From contig CAZMYZ010000017.1 of NCBI GenBank assembly GCA_964570795.1, forward strand, positions 1-13,813: DNA of 13,813 bases. The letters run 5' to 3'. A program made the position numbers and the translations under genes. The notes below the pieces were generated by a model. It ran no database searches, had not been told where the DNA came from, and saw only the letters and a program-made list of their open reading frames with translations. The DNA comes from Damh-18 sp964570795 (GTDB taxonomy: Bacteria > Patescibacteriota > Minisyncoccia > Phycocordibacterales > UBA918). This document shows, piece after piece, positions 5,713 through 11,424 of this stretch; position 1 is the stretch's first letter, and every line of letters begins with the position of its first letter.

Positions 5713-5740
5713 AAAAGGCGCGAGTATACTCGCGCCTTTT
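5713..5740. terminator. Bidirectional terminator between the Cys-pair operon and rmuC
   Basis: A perfect palindrome, AAAAGGCGCGAGTA and its complement (5713-5726 with 5727-5740), flanked by A and T runs on both sides. It serves the plus-strand operon ending at 5692 and the minus-strand rmuC ending at 5765. Confidence 0.88.
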
Positions 5741-5764
5741 CTTATGCCCCATTGCCACAATTCC

Positions 5765-6859
5765 CTACTCCACCAACTGTTGCGGCTTCTCGAGTGCGAT
5801 AGTTTCAAAATCCACTGAACCATCGCTTATCTTTGCAATATCTTTGTCCACCTTGCCAAACTCTTTTTGTGCAGCATTGTAGTGATTGACGGTCGTACCG
5901 AGTGAGGTACCCACCTTCTTGAAATAGTCATCATACGCCTTGAGGTGGCGCGAAAGCCCCTCCACATGCTTCCCTATCTGCTTTGCGGATTCCTCTATCT
6001 TGAATGCACGGAAACCATACAGTACAGACTGGAGATATGCAGCAAAAGTGGTCGGCGACACGATAATCACATTTTTATCCTTGTATGCATAATCGATAAG
6101 GGAACGTGTGTTCACCTTTACTGCGCCCACTTCATTTACAAGGAGGTCGTAGTAGATAGCCTCGGCGGGAATATACATAAAGGCAAATGGAAGTGTGCCG
6201 TCCTTGGGACGAATGTATTTTGCCGTCTCATCGATGCGCTTTTTCAAATCGTTTTTGAATTCCTTCTCAAGTTCCTCTTTTTTCTCTGCATTTGTTTCAT
6301 CCACGAGACGGCGATAGTTGTCGAGTGAGAACTTTGCATCCACGGGAATCATGCCGTCCTTGGTGACAATCACTGCATCCACCGCATCCCCTCCGGGAAA
6401 ACCATACTGAAGTTTGTATGCGGTGGCAGGAAGCATGTTTTCAAGCGCGAGTTGCAGCGATGCTTCACCAAGGTTGCCACGCTGCTTTTGGTGCGTGAGG
6501 ATTTTTTCAAGGTTTTGGAGTTGCTCCGCTACGGTGAAAACCTGCTTTGAGGACTCCGATACTTCCGTTACCCCCTTCACCACATTACGGAGTTGCTCAT
6601 TCACTTCCCTGTTGATTTCCTGAATGAGTTCGCGACTCTCACGAAACTGTGCTCGCGCACCCTCCTGCATCACTTTGTTGGTCTCACCCATGCGTTCATT
6701 CATGGTACGGGTAAGTTCGGCCAACTGTTGTTGGAGCATAAGGAGCCCATTTGAGGAAGTATCTTCCTGCTTCTCCTCTTTCTTTATAAAAAAGACATAG
6801 ACCAAAATACCAATAACCGCGATGAGTAGTACTACAATAAGTAATTGAAAGGTTTCCAT
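5765..6859 (-). CDS. rmuC: RmuC family protein (DNA recombination, membrane-anchored)
   Basis: RmuC is a predicted nuclease-fold protein linked to limiting DNA inversions and rearrangements; its exact reaction is unsettled. The 364-aa protein has one N-terminal membrane segment (5-25) followed by a coiled-coil region (about 35-125). The nuclease-like domain follows, with RGNLGE (127-132), FPGGDAVDAVI (154-164, D161) and IPVDAKF (171-177, D174 and K176), the conserved acidic and lysine positions of the family. A helical tail ends it. Length is somewhat below the E. coli protein (about 475 aa) but usual for compact versions. TGC-TAGAAT ends seven bases before the ATG with no SD, so a leaderless mRNA is inferred. 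Confidence 0.93.
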   Translation of the reverse strand: METFQLLIVVLLIAVIGILVYVFFIKKEEKQEDTSSNGLLMLQQQLAELTRTMNERMGETNKVMQEGARAQFRESRELIQEINREVNEQLRNVVKGVTEVSESSKQVFTVAEQLQNLEKILTHQKQRGNLGEASLQLALENMLPATAYKLQYGFPGGDAVDAVIVTKDGMIPVDAKFSLDNYRRLVDETNAEKKEELEKEFKNDLKKRIDETAKYIRPKDGTLPFAFMYIPAEAIYYDLLVNEVGAVKVNTRSLIDYAYKDKNVIIVSPTTFAAYLQSVLYGFRAFKIEESAKQIGKHVEGLSRHLKAYDDYFKKVGTSLGTTVNHYNAAQKEFGKVDKDIAKISDGSVDFETIALEKPQQLVE

Positions 6860-6866
6860 AGACGTT

Positions 6867-6875
6867 ATTCTAGCA
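6867..6875 (-). promoter_or_regulatory. Extended -10 of rmuC, leaderless type
   Basis: TGC-TAGAAT on the minus strand (hexamer 6867-6872), seven bases from ATG 6859, no SD. It lies back to back with the yqeY-like promoter, so the two polymerase footprints must overlap. Confidence 0.6.
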
Positions 6876-6882
6876 TGGCTTT

Positions 6883-6891
6883 TGTGATACT
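6883..6891 (+). promoter_or_regulatory. Extended -10 of the GatB/YqeY-like gene
   Basis: TG-T-GATACT (the TG at 6884-6885 is offset by one further base; hexamer 6886-6891). Transcription would start near 6898, about 18 bases before ATG 6916, leaving no SD in the leader. TAGATT at 6902-6907, eight bases before the ATG, is an alternative leaderless -10. Confidence 0.45.
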
Positions 6892-6915
6892 ATGGAGGCA
6901 TTAGATTCACAATAT

Positions 6916-7374
6916 ATGGACTTACACACAAAAATACGAGAAGAATTGAAGGAAGCAATGAAGGCACACGATGCTATTAAACTCCGCACGGTACGCAGCA
7001 TGCTCACCGCCTTTACCAATGAACTTGTCGCTACGGGGCGTACGCCACAGACCCCTCTCGACGACGCAGGCGTGCTCGCGGTCATTAAGCGACTCGCTAA
7101 GCAGCGCAAGGAGTCTATTACCCAGTATGAGGCAGGAGGCCGTGAAGACCTCGCTGTGGTAGAGCGAGAGGAACTTGTAGTACTCGAGTCGTATCTTCCG
7201 CAGATGATGTCTCGTGAGGAGATTAGGCCTATCGTGGAGGCAAAGATTGCCGAGATGGGCACCCCTGACAAATCAAAGATGGGTATGCTCATTGGCTCGC
7301 TCATGAAAGAACTCCAAGGCAAAGCAGATGGTGCCGATGTGAAGGCGGTCGTGGAGGAGGTGGTCGGGAAATAG
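6916..7374 (+). CDS. yqeY: GatB/YqeY domain protein
   Basis: YqeY proteins are made of the helical tail domain that in GatB helps bind tRNA for amidation of Glu-tRNA/Asp-tRNA; the role of the free-standing protein is not well defined. From ATG 6916 the product is 152 aa, the normal family length. It begins MDLHTKIREELKEAMKAHD, followed by LRTVRSMLTAFTNE, both close to the family's amphipathic N-terminal helices. The usual RKESI-x-Q-x-x-x-x-GR is present as RKESITQYEAGGRED, followed by LESYLPQMMS. The C-terminal helical domain contains MGMLIGSLMKEL and VVEEV. An ATG at 6892 would add eight residues, but it lies directly against the -10 box and the added residues are not family-like. Divergent from rmuC. 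Confidence 0.92.
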   Translation: MDLHTKIREELKEAMKAHDAIKLRTVRSMLTAFTNELVATGRTPQTPLDDAGVLAVIKRLAKQRKESITQYEAGGREDLAVVEREELVVLESYLPQMMSREEIRPIVEAKIAEMGTPDKSKMGMLIGSLMKELQGKADGADVKAVVEEVVGK

Positions 7375-7398
7375 GCAAAAATTGAAAAGACTGACAAG

Positions 7399-7432
7399 AA
7401 ACCCGGCACAGGCTTTGCCTGCGCCGGGTTTT
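7399..7432 (+). terminator. Terminator of yqeY-like gene
   Basis: AAACCCGGC (7399-7407) pairs with 7423-7431. An inner CAGGC/GCCTG stem, one A/C mismatch and a TTT loop follow. Ends in TTTT. Confidence 0.85.
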
Positions 7433-7440
7433 CGTAACAC

Positions 7441-7468
7441 TATACAAAATCTGTAAATATGGTATAAT
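7441..7468 (+). promoter_or_regulatory. Promoter of the 7500-7814 gene
   Basis: TATACA (7441-7446), 16-base spacer, perfect extended -10 TGG-TATAAT (hexamer 7463-7468). The leader is about 25 bases and ends in AGGGGG. Confidence 0.75.
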
Positions 7469-7499
7469 ACCGCCAGTTCAATTGTTCTAGGGGGTAATC

Positions 7500-7814
7500 A
7501 TGGCAATCAGTAAAAAATCTCTAAGTGACTTCGAGCAAAGGCGCTTAACGCAAGTACTTGTGACAGCAGCAGGCGATGTAACCAAGGTACCGAACGCAGT
7601 CAAGGAAGCCATGCATGGAGTTAGAGACCCAGGTGCTCGCTACCGCCTCAAGACAGCACTTACGCAAGTTGCTGTGCGCATCATCGCTGCTAACCAGAGA
7701 AAAGCAGAAGGAAAACCTACGCCGCAACGGCTCAAAGACCTGAGAGTTGCTGCTCGCGATGCACTCAAAAACGAAAATTTTTTTAGCACACGACTCACGC
7801 CTGATGACGACTGA
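7500..7814 (+). CDS. Small basic soluble protein, unknown function
   Basis: No family is recognised. The 104-aa product has no signal peptide or membrane segment. It looks almost fully helical: helices at about 6-25, 30-40, 44-70 and 77-92, rich in Arg, Lys and Ala (for example LKDLRVAARDALK). It ends in an acidic tail, TPDDD. This could suit a nucleic-acid-binding or ribosome-associated role, but that is only inference from composition. AGGGGG before ATG 7500 and a strong promoter show that it is a real gene. It stands as a single unit with its own terminator. Confidence 0.75.
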   Translation: MAISKKSLSDFEQRRLTQVLVTAAGDVTKVPNAVKEAMHGVRDPGARYRLKTALTQVAVRIIAANQRKAEGKPTPQRLKDLRVAARDALKNENFFSTRLTPDDD

Positions 7815-7822
7815 GCAACTTG

Positions 7823-7848
7823 GCCCGAAACGCAAATGCGTTTCGGGC
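7823..7848 (+). terminator. Terminator of the 7500-7814 gene
   Basis: GCCCGAAACGC (7823-7833) pairs perfectly with 7838-7848 around AAAT, followed by TATACTTTT. Confidence 0.85.
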
Positions 7849-7867
7849 TATACTTTTCATCACTGCT

Positions 7868-7883
7868 ATTGACAATAGTCAAT
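7868..7883 (+). repeat. Inverted repeat over the -35 of the 7931 gene (possible operator)
   Basis: ATTGAC-AATA-GTCAAT is a perfect 6-bp dyad with a four-base centre. Its left arm contains most of the TTGACA box. The position fits a repressor site that blocks polymerase. Confidence 0.45.
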
Positions 7884-7896
7884 TATTGTTTACTAT
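7869..7896 (+). promoter_or_regulatory. Promoter of the 7931-8263 gene
   Basis: TTGACA (7869-7874), 16-base spacer, TACTAT (7891-7896). The same -35, spacer length and -10 recur at 8722-8749. A second -10-like TATACT lies at 7898-7903. The leader is about 28 bases with SD GGGAG. Confidence 0.7.
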
Positions 7897-7930
7897 TTAT
7901 ACTAGTTCATTCTACAAAAGGGAGCACTAG

Positions 7931-8263
7931 ATGACTACCATCTTTATGAAGCGTACAGAAGACGGCAAGATAAAAATACATGCCGCCATTCACATGCTGA
8001 GCGGACACGAACTTTCGTCGATAGGACGGCGTATACTCCATAACTCTTGTGTCACCATTGGTACAGATGACTATGAGTGCAGTATACGACGTTCGTATGG
8101 GCAGGAAGCGTACTTCAGGATTTCGGTACATCTTGATGCATGCACGAGCCATGAAGCACAGCTGTCTGCGCTTCTCGTCTTCTACAAAGCACTTGTGCCG
8201 TTCTTCCGTATTACGAAAATTGATGTGTGCAATCTTGTTGAAAATGAGCCTGCACATGCATAA
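7931..8263 (+). CDS. Small soluble alpha/beta protein, first of three cassette genes
   Basis: No family is recognised. The 110-aa product has no signal or membrane segment. The predicted order is strand (KIKIHAAIHM), helix (ELSSIGRRILHNS), strand (DYECSIRR), strand (YFRISVHLDA), helix (HEAQLSALLVFYKALVPFF), strand (ITKIDVCNLV). The next two genes share this order with little residue identity. GGGAG before ATG 7931 supports the start. The gene has its own promoter, a dyad over the -35 and its own terminator. Together with its neighbours it suggests a duplicated, separately controlled family. Function is unknown. Confidence 0.72.
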   Translation: MTTIFMKRTEDGKIKIHAAIHMLSGHELSSIGRRILHNSCVTIGTDDYECSIRRSYGQEAYFRISVHLDACTSHEAQLSALLVFYKALVPFFRITKIDVCNLVENEPAHA

Positions 8264-8270
8264 GTACCAG

Positions 8271-8300
8271 AGCACCTCCACCCCGAGGTGCTTTATTCTT
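8271..8300 (+). terminator. Terminator of the 7931-8263 gene
   Basis: AGCACCTC (8271-8278) pairs with GAGGTGCT (8285-8292), then TTATTCTTTT. The T tail runs straight into the TTGACA of the next promoter. Confidence 0.85.
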
Positions 8301-8328
8301 TTGACATGAGTACCTATCACGGTATGAT
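8301..8328 (+). promoter_or_regulatory. Promoter of the 8369-8686 gene
   Basis: TTGACA (8301-8306), 16-base spacer, TATGAT (8323-8328). The spacer holds TACC-TATCAC-GGTA, a short dyad that shares CTATCAC with the next promoter region (8747-8753). Confidence 0.68.
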
Positions 8329-8368
8329 GTACGCTGCTTGTTCCCCCACAACCAAAAAGGAAATTCCA

Positions 8369-8686
8369 ATGCAGCAGACATCACACCTGGTAACCTGTTC
8401 ACCAGTACCTGAAGGTGGCTTCATTGCTACCGCACACCTCACCACTGAGCATATGTCTGAGGAGACTATCGAAGCAATCTATAACGAGGTGATTTGCAAA
8501 ATACCCAAAAAACACCAACATGACTTCACCTGGGAGTGCACGAGTCCACAGTCCTGCCTGTTTACCCTTCGCTTTCGCAGGGGTGAACGTACGCCGATAT
8601 TTGAAAAAGTGATGTATCTCATGCAAATCCTGCAATGTATCGACAAAGATGCAGCGCTCGACATGGAATCCTTTCTGATGGTGTAA
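8369..8686 (+). CDS. Small soluble alpha/beta protein, second of three cassette genes
   Basis: No family is recognised. From ATG 8369 the product is 105 aa without signal or membrane segment. The predicted order is strand (GGFIATAHLTT), helix (SEETIEAIYNEVICKI), strand (HDFTWECT), strand (CLFTLRFRRGE), helix (IFEKVMYLMQILQCI), strand (AALDMESFLMV), the same as its two neighbours. The frame is open back to 8288, but that stretch contains the promoter and the previous terminator tail. AAGGA about eight bases before ATG 8369 fixes the start. Four cysteines are present without a metal-site spacing. Function is unknown. Confidence 0.72.
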   Translation: MQQTSHLVTCSPVPEGGFIATAHLTTEHMSEETIEAIYNEVICKIPKKHQHDFTWECTSPQSCLFTLRFRRGERTPIFEKVMYLMQILQCIDKDAALDMESFLMV

Positions 8687-8696
8687 GCCAGAACGG

Positions 8697-8720
8697 AGGC
8701 GCCCTAGGGTGCCTTTTTCT
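8697..8720 (+). terminator. Terminator of the 8369-8686 gene
   Basis: AGGCGCC (8697-8703) pairs with GGTGCCT (8708-8714) with one G-T pair, then TTTTTCT. The T tract again merges with the next TTGACA. Confidence 0.82.
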
Positions 8721-8721
8721 T

Positions 8722-8749
8722 TTGACAAACCGATAGAGTATTGTACTAT
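8722..8749 (+). promoter_or_regulatory. Promoter of the 8786-9148 gene
   Basis: TTGACA (8722-8727), 16-base spacer, TACTAT (8744-8749), identical in boxes and spacing to the promoter at 7869. It is enclosed by a long inverted repeat (8725-8762). Confidence 0.72.
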
Positions 8750-8762
8750 CACATCGGTTTGT
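8725..8762 (+). repeat. 10-bp inverted repeat enclosing a promoter (possible operator)
   Basis: ACAAACCGAT (8725-8734) and its complement ATCGGTTTGT (8753-8762) lie 18 bases apart, with the -10 box between. An inner dyad AGTA-TTG-TACT (8737-8747) shares nearly the same centre. As most of it lies upstream of the transcription start, it is more likely a protein-binding DNA site than an RNA hairpin. Confidence 0.6.
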
Positions 8763-8785
8763 TCACACAATAGAAAGGAAACAAC

Positions 8786-9148
8786 GTGAGTCTCTTTATC
8801 GAAATTGGATTGGATGAAGAAGCAGAAAAGTCCATCATCCTCAACACAATCGTTTTTGAAAAGGATGCAGTAGGCCGCGATTGTGCGATTGTGCACATCG
8901 AGCGCACCGCACTCAAACGACAGTCGGTAGACACGCTTCGGCAACAAATTGAGGGCGGCCTCACTGATGAAGACCGGGAGAATTTCATCTTCGCATTTTG
9001 TGCCGATACGGGACTAATGACAATTGGCGTGCACTACAGCCCACACGCCCATCGTGACCTGTACCACAAAATTGGAAAAATTACCCAAAACATCCGAAAG
9101 TACACGGGGATTACGGTAGTTGTTGACATTACTACCTTTCCAAAATAA
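8786..9148 (+). CDS. Small soluble alpha/beta protein, third of three cassette genes
   Basis: No family is recognised. The 120-aa product starts at GTG 8786, supported by AGAAAGGAA just upstream. An acidic N-terminal part of about 30 residues (SLFIEIGLDEEAEKSIIL) is extra relative to the two upstream genes. Then the same order appears: strand (CAIVHIERTAL), helix (SVDTLRQQIEGGL), strand (ENFIFAFCA), strand (LMTIGVHYSPH), helix (LYHKIGKITQNIRKYTG), strand (ITVVVDITTF). No signal or membrane segment. It stands as its own unit behind a promoter embedded in a 38-base inverted repeat, so it is probably regulated. Function is unknown. Confidence 0.72.
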   Translation: MSLFIEIGLDEEAEKSIILNTIVFEKDAVGRDCAIVHIERTALKRQSVDTLRQQIEGGLTDEDRENFIFAFCADTGLMTIGVHYSPHAHRDLYHKIGKITQNIRKYTGITVVVDITTFPK

Positions 9149-9166
9149 GCAGTAATTTGCTTGCAG

Positions 9167-9193
9167 AATGCACCTTTACACGGTGCATTTTTT
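9167..9193 (+). terminator. Terminator of the 8786-9148 gene
   Basis: AATGCACC (9167-9174) pairs with GGTGCATT (9182-9189), then TTTT. The GCACC/GGTGC core resembles the terminators of the two previous cassettes. Confidence 0.87.
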
Positions 9194-9330
9194 CTTGCAA
9201 ACGAAGCTATTTACTAGTTCGTCCAGAATGCCATGTCCGCTTGCGGCATGAATGAATGGGACAAATCTATTGTCCGGCGGAGCCGAAACTGCTGCTAGAA
9301 AAAACACCTGGTGCCGCCTTTTTCATTTTT
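9194..9330. other. Gene-free stretch with several small hairpins, possible cassette remnant
   Basis: No convincing gene is seen. Short dyads are present: CCGC-TT-GCGG (9238-9247) and GGACA/TGTCC near 9259-9275. The left end follows the pattern of the preceding cassette junctions (T tail, TTGCAA, then TTTACTAGTTC, resembling 7898-7909), which may be the decayed promoter of a fourth copy. Near 9302-9322, CACC/GGTG with A and T runs on either side could terminate truB, but the stem is weak. Confidence 0.35.
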
Positions 9331-10017
9331 CTATTTCACCACTTTCACTTCCTCCTTAAGCATACGTGCATCTTCCACACCATAGGTTCCAATTTTTGTG
9401 CGCCTCAGTGCCTGGAGTGTCGCAGGATACCCGAGACGTTTCCCCAATTCTTCTCCAAGTGAGCGTATATACGTACCGCTCCCCACCGCAAAGCGAATCG
9501 TTGCCACGCACTTCCCTTCACTACACGTGAGCGAAAGTAGTTCAGCAACATCGACACGCATCGTGCGTGCAGGCACATCGTCTATTTTCTCCCCCGCTTT
9601 TTCAGCTTTGCGTGCACGCTTATACATGGGTACTCCATCTTTTTTAATGGCGGAATATGCAGAGACAGGGAGCGAGATTTCTCCGAGCATAGTCTCAAGC
9701 ACTTCCCTCATCTTTATTTCTTCGAGAGCAGGCACCTCGCATGATTCAAGAATCACTCCCTCCAAGTCGCCAGTACTACGGCGCTCGCCGATGCGTACTT
9801 CTGCAATATACTCCTTATCGAGTTTTAAATATTCAGACAGTTTTTTAGTACCACTTTCAACACCAATTATCATAAGTCCCGATGCAAGCGGGTCGAGCGT
9901 GCCAGCGTGCCCCATTTTGCGAATACCCATTTCCCTACGCAGACGACGAATCACATCAAACGATGTAATACCGAGGGGCTTATCAATGAGAATAATGTCG
10001 CCAGGAAGAGTGTTCAT
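9331..10017 (-). CDS. truB: tRNA pseudouridine-55 synthase TruB
   Basis: TruB converts U55 in the T loop of most tRNAs to pseudouridine. The catalytic motif is MGHAGTLDPLASGLM (35-49) with catalytic D42. The N terminus (GDIILIDKPLGITSFDV) is typical, as are the GEISLPVSAYSAIKKDG block and SGTYIRSLGEELG near 180-192. At 228 aa it is much shorter than E. coli TruB (314 aa): the sequence stops after the catalytic core, with no obvious C-terminal PUA-like domain, a compaction expected in reduced genomes. TGC-TACTAT ends six bases before the ATG and there is no SD, so a leaderless mRNA is inferred. The upstream neighbour on the same strand is separated by a strong terminator. Confidence 0.95.
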   Translation of the reverse strand: MNTLPGDIILIDKPLGITSFDVIRRLRREMGIRKMGHAGTLDPLASGLMIIGVESGTKKLSEYLKLDKEYIAEVRIGERRSTGDLEGVILESCEVPALEEIKMREVLETMLGEISLPVSAYSAIKKDGVPMYKRARKAEKAGEKIDDVPARTMRVDVAELLSLTCSEGKCVATIRFAVGSGTYIRSLGEELGKRLGYPATLQALRRTKIGTYGVEDARMLKEEVKVVK

Positions 10018-10023
10018 CTGCGC

Positions 10024-10032
10024 ATAGTAGCA
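10024..10032 (-). promoter_or_regulatory. Extended -10 of truB, leaderless type
   Basis: TGC-TACTAT on the minus strand (hexamer 10024-10029), six bases before ATG 10017. No SD. Confidence 0.58.
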
Positions 10033-10064
10033 GAAATTTCATGATGCCACTACATATCCTATTT

Positions 10065-10104
10065 AAAACCCCCGCAACTTTCGAAAGAAAGTTGCGGGGG
10101 TTTT
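10065..10104 (-). terminator. Terminator of the thioredoxin/CcdA-like gene
   Basis: A perfect 18-bp stem (10065-10082 with 10087-10104) closed by a GAAA loop on the plus strand, with outer AAAA/TTTT and a CCCCCGC core. It lies 28 bases past the stop at 10133. Confidence 0.9.
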
Positions 10105-10132
10105 GTGCATCACACCTATACACAATCTATTC

Positions 10133-11368
10133 CTAGAGTACGAATATCGTTGGGTCGATGACGAGTATTACTCCCAAGAGAAGCATAAGGAATCCACCAA
10201 TGAGGAGTGAGAGTTGTGCATACTTATGTCCATGTGACTCAAGGCGCGAGAAGCCCCAGATAGCAAGTCCAAAGACAATGAGGTCGTCCACCATGTAGCC
10301 AAGGGTATACACGAGAATATAGAACTGGCGTGAGATGAATGAAAGGTCGTTGAGTTCAAGAATTTTGGTAAATGCCTGAGGAATACCGATGGAACATGCA
10401 AACTCAATAATGTTGACCGAGAATGCAATTGCAATCACTGCGAGCACCGTGACGATAGTAGTAGGCTGCTCGATTATCTTTTGAATTTTTGCAATGGTCT
10501 TCCCTTGTGTTTCTAAGTCAGACACATCACAAATGAGTGGCTTGAAGCGATTCTTTCGCCAACGATAAAGGAAGAATGCGCCACCACCTATTGCGAGTAT
10601 TCCCACAAGCGGCGTCACAATACCATCGAGCCCTACGAAGTCCCATGTGGTAAACCACACATTAAGGATGAGGTTGTACATGATTGCCTCTGCCACAATA
10701 AAAAGTCCGGCAACAAACATCATCTTCTTCCTATCTCCTACCTGTGTGAGGAGCACCAGGAAAGTGATGAGTACCCACATCGCACACGGATTAAATCCGT
10801 CGATAGTTCCGAGCACTGCTGCAAGTGAGATAAGTGAGAAGGATTTAAAATCTACCACACCAATGATGGGTAGATTAAACATATACATATTTGGATTGGT
10901 GAGGGTGCCACATTCGGTACCATTTTCATCACAGCCTGCACCGTTAAAACTATCCGCTTGCTTGGGAGCGCGCGCGAGGTGGTCGTCGAGCGTACGAATA
11001 TCCCCTGCTCGCGCGCGCTCTACCGCATCCTTAATCACAGAACCGGTAATTTCATCAGTGTCATACCCCTGAAAGACCATGTCGCCAATCACTGTAACCG
11101 GTGTCACGTGGGAAAGTTCATGCTTTGCAAGCACTTTTTCATAGAGCGCCTTTGCAGCGTCATCTTCGGTGACATTGTAATACTCATAAGTTACTCCCTC
11201 TACCGTAGGGAGGTACTCAGCAAAAAATGCTTTTTCCTCCGCACAGTGCGCGCAGTCATTACGACCAAAGAAGAAGATAGTGACATCGTCGCCTGCGGCG
11301 AATACAGGGCTAAAAAATGCACTCAATGCAAAAAGCGCAAGGGCAAAAAATGATCCAAATATTTTCAT
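10133..11368 (-). CDS. Thioredoxin-like domain fused to CcdA/DsbD-like membrane domain
   Basis: Probably moves reducing equivalents across the membrane to extracytoplasmic thiols, in the manner of DsbD/CcdA. From ATG 11368 the protein is 411 aa. A signal peptide (about 1-24, ending SPVFA) is followed by a thioredoxin-like domain with NDCAHC (C39, C42) and a cis-proline motif HVTPVTV (P90). A linker contains C146 and C153. The membrane part has about six segments; GFNPCAMW (C195) and EFACSIGIP (C325) match the two redox cysteines of CcdA-type domains. The domain order, thioredoxin first, is reversed from DsbD, whose thioredoxin domain is C-terminal. The frame is open to 11446, but that part precedes the signal peptide and spans the promoter. 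Exact substrate unknown. Confidence 0.85.
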   Translation of the reverse strand: MKIFGSFFALALFALSAFFSPVFAAGDDVTIFFFGRNDCAHCAEEKAFFAEYLPTVEGVTYEYYNVTEDDAAKALYEKVLAKHELSHVTPVTVIGDMVFQGYDTDEITGSVIKDAVERARAGDIRTLDDHLARAPKQADSFNGAGCDENGTECGTLTNPNMYMFNLPIIGVVDFKSFSLISLAAVLGTIDGFNPCAMWVLITFLVLLTQVGDRKKMMFVAGLFIVAEAIMYNLILNVWFTTWDFVGLDGIVTPLVGILAIGGGAFFLYRWRKNRFKPLICDVSDLETQGKTIAKIQKIIEQPTTIVTVLAVIAIAFSVNIIEFACSIGIPQAFTKILELNDLSFISRQFYILVYTLGYMVDDLIVFGLAIWGFSRLESHGHKYAQLSLLIGGFLMLLLGVILVIDPTIFVL

Positions 11369-11375
11369 AGACACT

Positions 11376-11384
11376 AGTATACCA
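11376..11384 (-). promoter_or_regulatory. Extended -10 of the thioredoxin/CcdA-like gene, leaderless type
   Basis: TGG-TATACT on the minus strand (hexamer 11376-11381), seven bases before ATG 11368, no SD. Supports the choice of start. Confidence 0.62.
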
Positions 11385-11397
11385 TTCCTTTTACTGC

Positions 11398-11424
11398 TGG
11401 TACAAAATTGCAATTTACGTACCA
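11398..11424 (-). other. Nested hairpin overlapping the stop of the metallopeptidase gene
   Basis: TGGTAC (11398-11403) pairs with GTACCA (11419-11424), enclosing the palindrome AAATTGCAATTT. It overlaps the stop codon at 11415-11417. No T tract follows on the minus strand, so termination here is doubtful and read-through toward the next gene is possible. Confidence 0.35.

Noticed and set aside
6870..7409. 179-aa minus-strand open frame opposite the YqeY-like gene
   Set aside because: Ser-rich shadow composition, and it covers a conserved gene.
8399..8947. 182-aa minus-strand open frame opposite the cassette genes
   Set aside because: It crosses a terminator and promoter of the plus strand and lacks start signals; the plus-strand frames have SD, promoter and terminator in register.
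9398..10027. 209-aa open frame on the plus strand opposite truB
   Set aside because: It is a Ser/Arg-rich shadow of the conserved truB frame.
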